A stretch of DNA of 64,000 bases from WTKD01 sp965243525. Lineage in GTDB: Bacteria > Spirochaetota > Spirochaetia > WTKD01. The notes beneath the pieces were generated by a model. That model made no database searches. It was not told the DNA's origin and worked only from the letters and a program-made list of their open reading frames with translations. The stretch's first letter is position 1. The number at the start of each line of letters is the position of its first letter. Shown piece after piece: positions 1 to 8,073 of this stretch. Where the stretch lies: assembly GCA_965243525.1 (NCBI GenBank), contig OZ251568.1, positions 992,001-1,056,000 on the forward strand. Reading direction: 5' to 3'. The translations under genes and the position numbers were made by a program.

Positions 1-578
1 TTGTTGTGAATCTTCTGAAACTGAAACTGTTGACACCGAGATCGAATCGTTGCGGGAACCTTTTGTAATTCGGTCGTAGCAAAAATAAATACGATATACT
101 CTGGCGGTTCCTCAATTGTTTTCAACAATGCATTAAACGCATTTTGAGTAAGCATGTGAACTTCATCAATGATGTAAATTTTGTAGGAATATTCTATCGG
201 TGGATACAAGACCTGTTCGCGGATTGCACGAACATCATTCACTCCTGTATGTGATGCACCATCAATTTCTATAACATCAACCGCAGATCCCTCAGAAACC
301 CAATCCGCATAGGCAACTTCTGTCGCATGCACTTGGTCCTGCGATGGCGGAGGTGCTGCGGAATCTTTGGTTCTTTTAGCACCAGTGCCCTGCAATGCAG
401 CTGCAAACAACCGCGCTGCTGAAGTCTTGCCAACTCCATGAGGTCCAGAAAAAAGATAGGCATTGCTAATTTTGTTAGATAGTATCGCATCGTGTAGGGA
501 CTGCGTAATAAACGATTGCCCTCTCAATGATTCAAAGGTTTGTGGTCTTCGTTTCGTTGCTGTTATCTGGTGACGCAT
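1..578 (-). CDS. dnaX: DNA polymerase III subunit gamma/tau, N-terminal part (runs off the window)
   Basis: Clamp-loader AAA+ ATPase. The first 193 residues are present; the rest lies beyond base 1. Visible in order: N-terminal RRPQTFESLRGQ (typical of DnaX), Walker A GPHGVGKTS at about 45-53, Walker B DEVHML at 138-143, EEPPE, sensor-1 ATTE at 167-170 and the SRC arginine finger at 180-182. The Cys4 zinc module that normally sits between Walker A and the IEIDGAS motif is absent: that stretch (about 62-100) has no cysteine. An ATG at 596 is in frame but lies inside the SRP RNA, so the ATG at 578, three bases after the RNA's T-run, is chosen. No Shine-Dalgarno is visible. Linkage of ffs to dnaX is common in bacteria. 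Confidence 0.95.
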   Translation of the reverse strand, partial: MRHQITATKRRPQTFESLRGQSFITQSLHDAILSNKISNAYLFSGPHGVGKTSAARLFAAALQGTGAKRTKDSAAPPPSQDQVHATEVAYADWVSEGSAVDVIEIDGASHTGVNDVRAIREQVLYPPIEYSYKIYIIDEVHMLTQNAFNALLKTIEEPPEYIVFIFATTELQKVPATIRSRCQQFQFQKIHN

Positions 579-580
579 AG

Positions 581-682
581 AAAAAGCACTAGGCATTCTG
601 CAGCACCGCAACGCATACATACCGCTGCTTTCTTCCGAACCTGACGGAGTTTTGTAATTGCTACGCGCACAGCACCCAGTGC
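581..682 (-). ncRNA. ffs: Signal recognition particle RNA (4.5S-type, small bacterial form)
   Basis: On the minus strand the conserved apical core AGGTTCGGAAGAAAGCAGC is present; it corresponds to the canonical GGTCCGGAAGGAAGCAGC that binds Ffh. The ends close as a stem: GCACTGGG (682 to 675) pairs with CCTAGTGC (593 to 586), followed by TTTTT (585 to 581), which would serve as the transcription terminator. The length is about 100 nt, typical of the short hairpin form. The RNA ends 3 nt before the dnaX start codon. Confidence 0.93.
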
Positions 683-688
683 AAATCT

Positions 689-717
689 AGTATACCAAAT
701 TAAAAATCTCTAAACAA
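689..717 (-). promoter_or_regulatory. Promoter of the SRP RNA
   Basis: Reading on the minus strand: -35 TTGTTT (717 to 712), 17-nt spacer, -10 TATACT (694 to 689). The predicted transcription start is the G at about 682, exactly where the closing stem of the RNA begins. Confidence 0.75.
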
Positions 718-721
718 CGAG

Positions 722-1396
722 TTAGCCTTGTTCGCGAGTCTCCTCTCCTCGTTCACGATTCCAGAAAAACCGAAACATTCCACGATTGCCTCGTCTCCCT
801 CGGCTCATCCAAGACCCCTTTCCTCGACCTCTTTGCTTCATATGAGACATCATTCCCATCATCTCTTCATAGCGACCATGGTGGTTTGATTCACCGATCG
901 TTTCGAGTGATATGCCGGAAGCCAGTTGAGCCTGCACCGTGGTAAATTGCCCTATCAAAGCGCCAGCTCTCCTCATAAAACGCATAACAGCTTCTTGAGA
1001 GGCGGCATCGTTCTCTGCTCCAAGCAATGAACTATATTCAACAAGGGCTGTATTTGTCGTATCAATAGCAAACTGTACTGCTTCTGCATCTGTATTGAGC
1101 GTAGGAATGCTTACATTCCTGTTTTCTGGAATAGTTCCATCGGTTGCAGTGATATGCTTCTCGAGTAAGGAGAGGCGTTGTTCACCCCGGGTATCGTTAT
1201 ACAAGATATCGCCATTCTCTAACTGTTGAGCCATTTCTGAAAGTGAAGAATGCAATGTCTGTTCGACAACATATATCCTTTCGAGTGTTAGAGCATCGAT
1301 ATCGATTTTGCCTCTTTTTGTATTCCAGTCATGCGCAAAGAGCGTAACCGAAGTACAAACCAATAACATACTTATACCTGTTATTATTCTTTTCAT
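722..1396 (-). CDS. Exported protein of unknown function, Arg/Gly/Met-rich C-terminus
   Basis: 224 residues. The N-terminus is a Sec signal peptide ending near Ala21 (LFA/HDW), so the protein is periplasmic or secreted. The middle is predicted helical. From about residue 180 the chain becomes very rich in Met, Arg and Gly (MMGMMSHM, RGRRGNRG) and ends with charged residues. I recognise no family. Met/His-rich tails sometimes bind metal, but that is speculation here. The start has an upstream AAGGGG, a plausible ribosome binding site. Confidence 0.7.
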   Translation of the reverse strand: MKRIITGISMLLVCTSVTLFAHDWNTKRGKIDIDALTLERIYVVEQTLHSSLSEMAQQLENGDILYNDTRGEQRLSLLEKHITATDGTIPENRNVSIPTLNTDAEAVQFAIDTTNTALVEYSSLLGAENDAASQEAVMRFMRRAGALIGQFTTVQAQLASGISLETIGESNHHGRYEEMMGMMSHMKQRGRGKGSWMSRGRRGNRGMFRFFWNRERGEETREQG

Positions 1397-1462
1397 ATCC
1401 CCTTAAACAACAGCATAGATTAAAGGTTACTTTTCTCTATGGTAGAGCGAGATTGCTATCAC

Positions 1463-1468
1463 TATACT
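1463..1468 (+). promoter_or_regulatory. -10 box TATACT, 5 nt before start codon
   Basis: TATACT at 1463-1468 places transcription initiation at or next to the ATG at 1474. No convincing -35 hexamer is visible. Confidence 0.5.
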
Positions 1469-1473
1469 AATAT

Positions 1474-2205
1474 ATGCCCCGCGGTATTTCGAAATCAGAA
1501 TATTTGAAAGGAAGACAGTGTAAACTGGCATTGTGGTTTTATCGAAACCGAAAAGACCTGCGCAGACCTCCTGATGCTGTCACAAAGGAAGCCCTTGATT
1601 TTGGCACGCATATTGGAGCAAAAGCCCAAGAATTGTTTCCTTCCGGAAGAGCCGTTTCTGTTCCTCCTTGGCAGACTTCCAGCGCCGTTGCACAGACGCA
1701 ACAGCTTATTCGTAGCGGTGCCAATGTTATTTTTGAAGCATGTGCGCAACACCCCATCGATAACACCCATGCACGAATCGATATCCTTTTACGAGATGAC
1801 AAAAACAAATGGCAACTTCACGAGGTAAAGGCGACAAGGACAATCCACACCCATCACATCGAAGATCTTGCATTTCAATGGTATGTGTTTCGTGCAGCAA
1901 AATATTCATTGGCGTCAGCACATGTCATCCACCTCAAGCAGGGCCTACCTGATGATTATGACTCCATGTCTGCACAAGAACTGTTTGTTACTACTGATTT
2001 AACCGAGGCGGTCCTGCAGAAACAAAAAGAAATTTTTCGACTGAGCTTTGAATTAGGCGCCATAGCAAGACAGCCCTCACCGCCTGAATGCCCTCCAGGA
2101 CCCCATTGTGTCCATCCCTTTGTCTGTGAGTTTCGACATTATTGTTGGCAGAACCTCTCGCCACAGGAACGATCAACTCTTGAATCCTCTCGAAACCTCC
2201 GTTGA
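1474..2205 (+). CDS. Cas4/DUF2779-like PD-(D/E)XK nuclease with Fe-S cysteines
   Basis: 243 residues. The N-terminus (ISKSEYLKGRQC) resembles DUF2779 and Cas4-like proteins. The nuclease core is visible as Asp103 followed by Glu117-Val-Lys119, the (D/E)XK signature. Four cysteines with even spacing (206, 212, 218, 224) near the C-terminus, with Cys16, look like the iron-sulfur site of Cas4/AddB-type nucleases. Most DUF2779 proteins are about twice as long, with an RNase-H-like C-terminal domain that this one lacks. No CRISPR array or other cas gene is nearby. TATACT sits 5 nt before the ATG and there is no Shine-Dalgarno, suggesting a leaderless mRNA. Confidence 0.72.
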   Translation: MPRGISKSEYLKGRQCKLALWFYRNRKDLRRPPDAVTKEALDFGTHIGAKAQELFPSGRAVSVPPWQTSSAVAQTQQLIRSGANVIFEACAQHPIDNTHARIDILLRDDKNKWQLHEVKATRTIHTHHIEDLAFQWYVFRAAKYSLASAHVIHLKQGLPDDYDSMSAQELFVTTDLTEAVLQKQKEIFRLSFELGAIARQPSPPECPPGPHCVHPFVCEFRHYCWQNLSPQERSTLESSRNLR

Positions 2206-2303
2206 GACACTGCAACTGATACAGATGGATGCAAAATATCTATACATACCCGAAAAATAGGTAAGCATCTTCTATCCCTAGAATATTTTTGGTATTGTAT
2301 GAA

Positions 2304-3263
2304 ATGGCGTATAAAGAAGATGCCCTAGAACGAGCCCAGTCCATATTCAAGAGTAATTCTCCAAAGAATAACTTTGTATTAAACGAAATTAATGACCTCT
2401 CCAAGGATCTCTGTCACTACATCATCAACATTGCACATCAAATCAAATATGCATCAAAGGTGCTCACGCCGTTAAAGGTTGACCACCCTGTTCTTGGATT
2501 ATTTCAGCAGACATCTACACGTACTCGAGCTTCTTTGGATATCGCCGCGGATGAACTACGTGCAAAATGTACGTATATGGACTGGAGTACCACCAATATC
2601 CACCTGACCTCTCCCATTGAAGAGATAAAGATTCTCTCACATCTCTATTCTTTGATCTTTGTACGCATGCGCGATCACACTTTGCTTAAACAAATGAGTG
2701 CAGCTTCTGCTGTCCCTTTTATCAATGCAATGAGCGCACACGAACATCCCACCCAGGCTTTGACAGATCTTTTCACCATTAAAGATTTTTTCAAGACCGA
2801 TTTTCATCACCTCCGCCTTGCCTATATTGGAGATGCAAATAACGTTGCTCGTTCCCTCGCCCATCTATCGGATAAGTTGCACCTTTCGATGGTATATTCT
2901 GCTCCTGAAAAATACCGCTTTTCTGAACCACTTCCCATTCAATACTTCAAGGATCCCAAAGACGCTGTAAAAAACGCAGATATCATCTATACCGACACCT
3001 GGATTTCAATTGGAGATGAATCTGAACGAACCGAACGTCTCGCTGCATTTGCTGATTATCAGGTCAACCATGCCCTTCTTTCCCATGCTCCAAAACACGC
3101 CTTGATTATGCACTGCTTGCCTGCACACATCAACGAAGAAATTAGCGAGGATGTGTTTTCGCTCCCTCGTGCAATTCATCATACACAGGCATTAAATAAG
3201 CAGTATATCATGCAGAGCATCATGATCTATGCTATCCATGAATATCATCAGAGCAATCTTTAG
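2304..3263 (+). CDS. argF: Ornithine carbamoyltransferase family protein
   Basis: 319 residues. Transfers the carbamoyl group of carbamoyl phosphate to ornithine, giving citrulline (arginine synthesis, or the reverse in deiminase pathways). Seen: the carbamoyl-phosphate motif STRTR (about 71-75), HPTQ (148-151), the ornithine-side loop DTWISIGDE, and HCLP (270-273) with the reactive Cys. Length fits the family. No other arginine gene is adjacent, so the direction of use, or a putrescine-type substrate, cannot be settled. The ATG at 2304 is chosen over an in-frame TTG at 2289; TATTGT ends 5 nt before it, in line with the leaderless pattern in this window. Confidence 0.85.
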   Translation: MAYKEDALERAQSIFKSNSPKNNFVLNEINDLSKDLCHYIINIAHQIKYASKVLTPLKVDHPVLGLFQQTSTRTRASLDIAADELRAKCTYMDWSTTNIHLTSPIEEIKILSHLYSLIFVRMRDHTLLKQMSAASAVPFINAMSAHEHPTQALTDLFTIKDFFKTDFHHLRLAYIGDANNVARSLAHLSDKLHLSMVYSAPEKYRFSEPLPIQYFKDPKDAVKNADIIYTDTWISIGDESERTERLAAFADYQVNHALLSHAPKHALIMHCLPAHINEEISEDVFSLPRAIHHTQALNKQYIMQSIMIYAIHEYHQSNL

Positions 3264-3336
3264 AACATAATTGCCCTAGCAAAGATTCAAATTCCAAACT
3301 CATGCAAATCAACAACAAATTACGTTTCATAGATGT

Positions 3337-4230
3337 ATGAACGATTTAAATGCAATGTCAATTATCAAATCCTGCATTAAGCAGACAACAGCTTTTGATC
3401 ATCTTGAACAAGTTGATCTTCGTGAAACAATTCAATGGAATAATCAGTTAACAACAACACAAATCCCGCTAATCATTCCGCACATACATCTAAACACTTC
3501 ACAAACACATGCATCCTGTATTCACGAATTACCCCTAGAACAGTTATCTGCAACTTCTTTTACTCAAAATGCAGTATATGCTATTCATGTCCAAGATGAT
3601 CATCACGACTCAGATCAATTAAAGACTGTTCTTGATTCCTGTGATGCTGACAAAAGACCACATATACTATTGTTTTTAAGAGAAAAATCAAAAAATCAAA
3701 AAAATATCCTGCTTGCAATTGAACGATGGAAATCCTCTTTTCCAGACATTCCAATCGCCATCGGGCCACTCTGCTCTGTTGATAAAATTCCAGCCTTGGC
3801 TGCAGCAGGTGCTTCAATTATTCGATTTGGATATGGATTGTCTCAATTTATCCTCACAGAACAATATGGAGTAAGCGGTTCAATCATTGAACAATTCACC
3901 GCATGCAAGCAATACGCACAAGAGCACGCAATGGTGCTGCTGGCTGATTGCATTATCCACGAATACTCTGATATTCCAAAATTATTTGCATTAGGAGCCC
4001 ATGCAGTTCGTGTCGATGATCAATCAATTGCTCATTTTATTCGAGTCATGCGGGAAAACAGTTTGCCATCAGGTGGTGAACGAGAAGAATTGGTCGCAGA
4101 GGATATATATTTTCGTACATCGCCGTATCACACCTGTATAGATCAGATTTTTCATATCTTACAGGTCGTATTAAGCGTAACAGATGCATCGCGTATTTCA
4201 GAGCTAGCAACGCATACTACGTTATTGTAA
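3337..4230 (+). CDS. IMP dehydrogenase/GMP reductase-like TIM-barrel protein lacking the catalytic cysteine
   Basis: 297 residues. From about residue 120 the chain follows the IMPDH core: FPDIPIAIGPLCSV, then AAAGASIIRFGYG, then a segment matching the flavin/IMP phosphate loop LLADCIIHEYSDIPKLFALGAHAV (IMPDH: VIADGGIRxSGDIAKALAAGA). The catalytic loop that reads GPGSICTTR in true enzymes is here GLSQFILTEQYGVSG (about 167-181), without the Cys-Thr-Thr, and the GG of ADGG is lost. The N-terminal quarter is also unlike IMPDH and there is no CBS module. It is best read as a pseudoenzyme or an enzyme of changed function. It lies 73 bp after the OTC gene on the same strand. Confidence 0.6.
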   Translation: MNDLNAMSIIKSCIKQTTAFDHLEQVDLRETIQWNNQLTTTQIPLIIPHIHLNTSQTHASCIHELPLEQLSATSFTQNAVYAIHVQDDHHDSDQLKTVLDSCDADKRPHILLFLREKSKNQKNILLAIERWKSSFPDIPIAIGPLCSVDKIPALAAAGASIIRFGYGLSQFILTEQYGVSGSIIEQFTACKQYAQEHAMVLLADCIIHEYSDIPKLFALGAHAVRVDDQSIAHFIRVMRENSLPSGGEREELVAEDIYFRTSPYHTCIDQIFHILQVVLSVTDASRISELATHTTLL

Positions 4231-4352
4231 CGATCCCTGCTTTCATGACTCTCTGTTGATTAGAATTTAGAATCTCGAAGTTATTAAAACGAAATAATGC
4301 TGATATTGCAATGCACTGCAATGCCAAAGGGGCATTTCGCTGAAAGTGCTTC

Positions 4353-4381
4353 TTGACTTTGAAAAAAACGAAAATTAGACT
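4353..4381 (+). promoter_or_regulatory. Promoter of tRNA-Ser(TGA)
   Basis: TTGACT (4353-4358), 17-nt spacer, TAGACT (4376-4381). The predicted start is about 7 nt downstream, just before the tRNA at 4396. Confidence 0.65.
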
Positions 4382-4395
4382 GACAGTATTACAAA

Positions 4396-4482
4396 GGAGA
4401 GGTGTCCGAGTGGTTTAAGGAGATGGTCTTGAAAACCATTGTACTCGTGAGGGTACCGAGGGTTCGAATCCCTCTCTCTCCG
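4396..4482 (+). tRNA. tRNA-Ser (anticodon TGA)
   Basis: Class II tRNA of 87 nt. The acceptor GGAGAGG pairs with TCTCTCC, with discriminator G at 4482. The anticodon loop CTTGAAA gives TGA. A long variable arm (GTACTCGTGAGGGTAC) and the T-arm GAGGGTTCGAATCCCTC are clear. CCA is not encoded. Confidence 0.95.
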
Positions 4483-4611
4483 TAACGTTTGGGATTGGCG
4501 GTTGGACATTTGTCGCTGGCTAATAAATCGCCTATTCCATTGAGAACATCTGCCGCAGGCAATAATTGTTTTTACACCTGCGGCTACGTTAGTTACCTGT
4601 TTTTTAGAGTT

Positions 4612-5025
4612 TTATCCCTCCGTTGTGGAAGACTCGGTCTTGTCATCCTCTTCTAGTTCTTCATTATCTTTCTTCTTCTTCTTTTTACATGAAGAACTAA
4701 TGCTACACCCGCCGCTACTACCAAACAATATCCCTGCTCCGATGACAAACCCAAAATCATACCATCCTCCGTTGTTGTAAACTTCATACAAAGATATTCG
4801 ATCTGTAAACAAAGAAATTACAAACGAAAAGGGTGCGATGACGCCATGCCAGATTCCTCGGAAAAATCCCGCACGCGAACGAAGCGGCAGCGACTCGGCG
4901 TCATCAATCTGAGTTTCTATCGTGTCGGCAAAATTTGGCCCAGGAAAGCATCCAATTACGAAGATAATTAAAAAAACACACAGCAACACCATGCGTAGAT
5001 GAGAATAGTTTATCTTATTATTCAT
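4612..5025 (-). CDS. Small membrane-associated lipoprotein, conserved 'WHG..APF..NNGGWYDFGF' type
   Basis: 137 residues. A hydrophobic N-terminal segment ends in VIGC (Cys26), a plausible lipobox. The middle contains FFRGIWHGVIAPFSF and VYNNGGWYDFGFVIG, a pattern I recognise from widespread uncharacterised small membrane proteins in many phyla. The C-terminus has a GGCSISSSC motif, a run of six lysines and an acidic tail. TACAAT ends 6 nt before the ATG with no Shine-Dalgarno, so the mRNA may be leaderless. Function unknown. Confidence 0.7.
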   Translation of the reverse strand: MNNKINYSHLRMVLLCVFLIIFVIGCFPGPNFADTIETQIDDAESLPLRSRAGFFRGIWHGVIAPFSFVISLFTDRISLYEVYNNGGWYDFGFVIGAGILFGSSGGCSISSSCKKKKKKDNEELEEDDKTESSTTEG

Positions 5026-5031
5026 GAATCT

Positions 5032-5037
5032 ATTGTA
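5032..5037 (-). promoter_or_regulatory. -10 box TACAAT, 6 nt before start codon
   Basis: TACAAT on the minus strand (5037 to 5032); the start codon is at 5025. Implies initiation at or beside the ATG. Confidence 0.5.
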
Positions 5038-5175
5038 TCTCCTATCCTATTCGCGTGCAATTGTAGAGTAGATTTGTTATTTTTTGCGTGTTTTTTAGGC
5101 GAAATGAATAGTTTTGGTAAGTATTTTAAGAATATCTAGAAATTTTAGGTATGTACAACAAGATCACGTTCTCGT

Positions 5176-7347
5176 TCACTGACCATCGTCTGTGTTGTTA
5201 ACCAAGGCGTTGAGAACACTCTCAACCTCCTCAGTATCGCTAACACGATACCGAGCTGTGGTTATTTGTGAACCAACCTTCACCGTCCATGCTGTTTTTG
5301 GAAGAGAAGAAAATAAATCTTCATCGGTTCTGTCATCTCCGAAGGCAGCAAGAAAATCAAAGGACCCTTCTCGATCAGTAATTACCGAATACGCCAATCC
5401 CTTGTGCAGACCTTGCACTCGAATTTCAACATTTTTGTTGCCATGCATAACTTCAATAGGATAGGCATTGAAATATTCAGTGACATGATGAATCAATTCC
5501 TTTGCTTGAACATTTGCCATCTCTGGTTCAGCATTTCGATAATGCCACACCAAGGAAGCCTCTTTTTCCTCAATAAGGGTTCCAGGTGTTTGATCAATAT
5601 ACTCTTCAAGTAGCTTCCGCACGTTTTTTTTCCACGATACATCGATATCGTGTAATAGAGATTTCCATTCATCGCTTCCCGGAGCCTTCATAACGAGTCC
5701 ATGCTCAGCGATGATATAGATGTTAATATCACCAAGCCAACTGCCAATCGTATGTCGATCACGCCCACTGATTATTACTGGCAGAGTCTTTGAATTCTCT
5801 GCTAAAACATCTAAAATCCGACGAATCGACTCACTCGGAGCTGCTTCTTCAGGTTTTGGAGTGAAGGCACGCAAGGTTCCATCATAATCCAAAAACAACA
5901 ACCTTCTCTTTGCCTTTGTCCATGCTTTTTTCATCTGTGCAGGATCAAGCACTTCAACCTTTCTAGTATACACCTTTGAAACCTCCTCTAGTCGATCCAG
6001 ATAGTTTTGCGCCCATCGGTGCACATCCCCTCTTTGAATTTTCGTGCGCAGCGATTGCATGCGTGCTGCCTGCTCATGAAATTCCATATGAAGAGCGCGG
6101 TGCATCGCACGGGCAATGGCCTCTTCGTCCAATGGATTCACCGTGAGTGCTTCTCCAAGTTCTGCAGAAGCTCCTGCAAACTTGCTAAGAATCAAGACTC
6201 CAGTATCTTCACGACGGCTTGCTATGTATTCTTTTGCAACCAAATTCATCCCATCCCTCAGCGGCGTCACCACAAGCACATCGGCAAGCTGATACATCGC
6301 ATAGAGTTCTTCAGGCAGCACCGATGTGTACATATATTGAATTGGTGTTTTTGTTCTTCGCCCATATAGGCCGTTGATTTCACCTACCAATTGCTCAACT
6401 TCGTTTTTCAATTCCTGGTATCGAGGGATATCCTCCCTTGTGGGAACCGCAAGCTGTACAAACAACAATTTATCTCGCCAAAATGGATAGCGTTCAAGCA
6501 ATAATTTGTATGCACGCAGACGATAGGGAATGCCCTTGCTATAATCCATTCGGTCTACACCCAAGAGAACTTTTCGTTCACCCACCTCTTTTTTCCAAGA
6601 TGCAAGCGCCTGTTGTGTTCGTGATTCCTCAGTGCGCTGTTCTATCGACGAAAAATCAACCCCTAGGGGAAATGCGTCAACAACAAGTTCTTGATCGCCA
6701 GCAATTAAGCGTTCCTCACGAAATTCAGCCCCGATAACCCGCTTGCAGGAAGAGACAAAATGACGAGCATAATCAAAGGTATGCACCCCAACGAGATCGG
6801 CATGACACAGCGCATCCAATAATTCAGCAGCCATAGGCAACATTCGAAACAGCTCCGAAGAAGGAAATGGAATGTGGAGAAAATAACCTATAACAATGTC
6901 CTGTCGCAGTTCGCGTAAGAATTTCGGCAAAAGCATGAGATGATAATCGTGTATCCAAATATGATCACCGCTGCTTACTAAGCCATTAATTTTTTCTGCA
7001 AAAATGCGATTGACTGTTGTATAGGCTGCATAATCCAAGGGATCAATGGTTATCGTTTCAAGAAAATAATGACAGAGCGGCCATAATACGCCATTTGAAA
7101 ATCCATGATAATATCGAGAATAGAGTTCCGGATCAAGAGAAACCGGTGCCAAGCGATCCTTGTGCCACGCTGCAACATCCTTGACTGGTTCAGCTCCCAA
7201 TGTGCCTATCCAAAACGCATTGCTTTTTTCCCAAACAGGCCGAAGCCCTGAAACCAATCCACCCGCACTTCGCGACAACCCCTTTACTCTTCCGGAATCA
7301 CCTGTTGAAACCGGGAGGCGATGCGAAACAATGTGTACATTACCCAT
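5176..7347 (-). CDS. otsAB: Trehalose-6-phosphate synthase / trehalose-6-phosphate phosphatase fusion
   Basis: 723 residues, both steps of trehalose synthesis in one chain. Residues 1 to about 465 are a GT20 synthase (UDP-glucose plus glucose-6-phosphate): SRSAGGLVSGL near the N-terminus, HDYHL at 133-137, GVDRMDYSKG at 263-272, and PLRDGMNLVAKEY near 362. From about 480 follows a HAD phosphatase with FLDYDGTL (Asp487 nucleophile), ISGRD and FGDDRTDEDLF. Fused forms are known in several phyla. It probably supports osmotic or stress protection. TACAAT ends 5 nt before the ATG, indicating a leaderless transcript. It borders the cassette region upstream. Confidence 0.93.
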   Translation of the reverse strand: MGNVHIVSHRLPVSTGDSGRVKGLSRSAGGLVSGLRPVWEKSNAFWIGTLGAEPVKDVAAWHKDRLAPVSLDPELYSRYYHGFSNGVLWPLCHYFLETITIDPLDYAAYTTVNRIFAEKINGLVSSGDHIWIHDYHLMLLPKFLRELRQDIVIGYFLHIPFPSSELFRMLPMAAELLDALCHADLVGVHTFDYARHFVSSCKRVIGAEFREERLIAGDQELVVDAFPLGVDFSSIEQRTEESRTQQALASWKKEVGERKVLLGVDRMDYSKGIPYRLRAYKLLLERYPFWRDKLLFVQLAVPTREDIPRYQELKNEVEQLVGEINGLYGRRTKTPIQYMYTSVLPEELYAMYQLADVLVVTPLRDGMNLVAKEYIASRREDTGVLILSKFAGASAELGEALTVNPLDEEAIARAMHRALHMEFHEQAARMQSLRTKIQRGDVHRWAQNYLDRLEEVSKVYTRKVEVLDPAQMKKAWTKAKRRLLFLDYDGTLRAFTPKPEEAAPSESIRRILDVLAENSKTLPVIISGRDRHTIGSWLGDINIYIIAEHGLVMKAPGSDEWKSLLHDIDVSWKKNVRKLLEEYIDQTPGTLIEEKEASLVWHYRNAEPEMANVQAKELIHHVTEYFNAYPIEVMHGNKNVEIRVQGLHKGLAYSVITDREGSFDFLAAFGDDRTDEDLFSSLPKTAWTVKVGSQITTARYRVSDTEEVESVLNALVNNTDDGQ

Positions 7348-7352
7348 AGTTT

Positions 7353-7358
7353 ATTGTA
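7353..7358 (-). promoter_or_regulatory. -10 box TACAAT, 5 nt before otsAB start
   Basis: TACAAT on the minus strand (7358 to 7353), start codon at 7347, no Shine-Dalgarno between. Confidence 0.55.
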
Positions 7359-7394
7359 CTTGATATCCTCACTCTATGCAGTCATCAGACATGC

Positions 7395-7417
7395 ATATCT
7401 CAAAAAAATTGAGATAT
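7395..7417. repeat. Perfect 9-bp inverted repeat with A5 loop
   Basis: ATATCTCAA (7395-7403), AAAAA, TTGAGATAT (7409-7417). It lies between otsAB and the first attC-like half site. It could be an operator for otsAB or a terminator-like hairpin closing the cassette cluster; there is no T-tail on either side. Confidence 0.55.
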
Positions 7418-7439
7418 CTAGCAGAGCTAGTTGCGTCAT

Positions 7440-7459
7440 CCTCAAGCGGGTTGTTATAC
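7440..7459 (-). other. attC-like half site (R''-L'' box only)
   Basis: On the minus strand GTATAACAACCCGCTTGAGG nearly repeats the corresponding end of the full attC-like site ending at 9438 (GTATAACAAACCGCTTGAGG). No matching second half is visible toward otsAB, so this looks like a truncated attC marking the edge of the array. The 53 bases between this and the next site hold no gene. Confidence 0.5.
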
Positions 7460-7512
7460 GTGTTGATTTTGAACATTATCTTTATACGCGATTTTTTTCA
7501 GAGCATTATCAG

Positions 7513-7599
7513 ATAGAACCATCACACTGGCAACGGCACAAAGAAGAGAGCGGAGCAAGCGGCGCTTTTTGGCGTCCGTGTGCATTTGCCTTGTTATAT
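7513..7599 (-). other. attC-like recombination site after the toxin-antitoxin cassette
   Basis: 87 bp, starting 4 bp after the PIN gene stop. On the minus strand it opens with ATATAAC (7599 to 7593), then AAGGCAAATGCACACGG, and closes with GCCAGTGTGATGGTTCTAT (to 7513). The ends ATATAAC/GTTCTAT pair apart from one base, and the CACAC/GTGTG boxes pair, as in integron attC sites. The pairing is less regular than in the 9315-9438 site. Confidence 0.5.
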
Positions 7600-7602
7600 T
7601 TT

Positions 7603-8073
7603 TTAGAACTTCCAATTTTCCTGCTTCATGAATTGTTCAAGAGTAATACATAAAATGTTAAAATGCTTGCACACATTCGGAATTTTCGGGGCGTTCTCTT
7701 TGTATTTTTCTGTAGTTACAACACAACCATCTTGAACTGAGTTTGCCTTTGCTATTACAAAAGGATCGGCTACAGGCTTACCCTGTAGATGTTCTTGTTT
7801 TCTAACTAAACCCTGGAAATGGGAAACTTGGAAAATATTCCTGATAAAAATCATCTCATTTTGCGTTGGTTCTTTAAAAATCTGTTTATTATCCTTTACC
7901 CAATACGCCAGTGGATCATCTTGTCCACCAAGTTCTCTCGAAACCTCTTTCACAGAAATTATTCTTTCTTTTGCTATCAATTCATTAAATTGCTCCCATA
8001 GTGATGGAAATCTATCCGGATAATAATAGCGAAACATCCAAATTAATGGACCTGAGTCAAAGATATAGATCAT
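7603..8073 (-). CDS. DUF4411 PIN-like toxin
   Basis: 156 residues. A PIN-type ribonuclease fold is suggested by FDSGPLIW at the start (first acidic residue Asp6), Glu44 in SVKEVSREL, and VADPFVIAKA (Asp about 108). The family is DUF4411, typically the toxin partner of an XRE/ImmA-IrrE protein. Its ATG overlaps the stop of the upstream antitoxin gene by 4 nt (ATGA), so the pair is translationally coupled. It is AT-rich compared with flanking core genes and sits between two attC-like sites. Confidence 0.75.
   Translation of the reverse strand: MIYIFDSGPLIWMFRYYYPDRFPSLWEQFNELIAKERIISVKEVSRELGGQDDPLAYWVKDNKQIFKEPTQNEMIFIRNIFQVSHFQGLVRKQEHLQGKPVADPFVIAKANSVQDGCVVTTEKYKENAPKIPNVCKHFNILCITLEQFMKQENWKF

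Noticed and set aside
7321..7653. Open frame of 110 codons on the plus strand upstream of the PIN gene
   Set aside because: It runs through otsAB's start region and both attC-like sites, has no ribosome binding site and resembles no protein.
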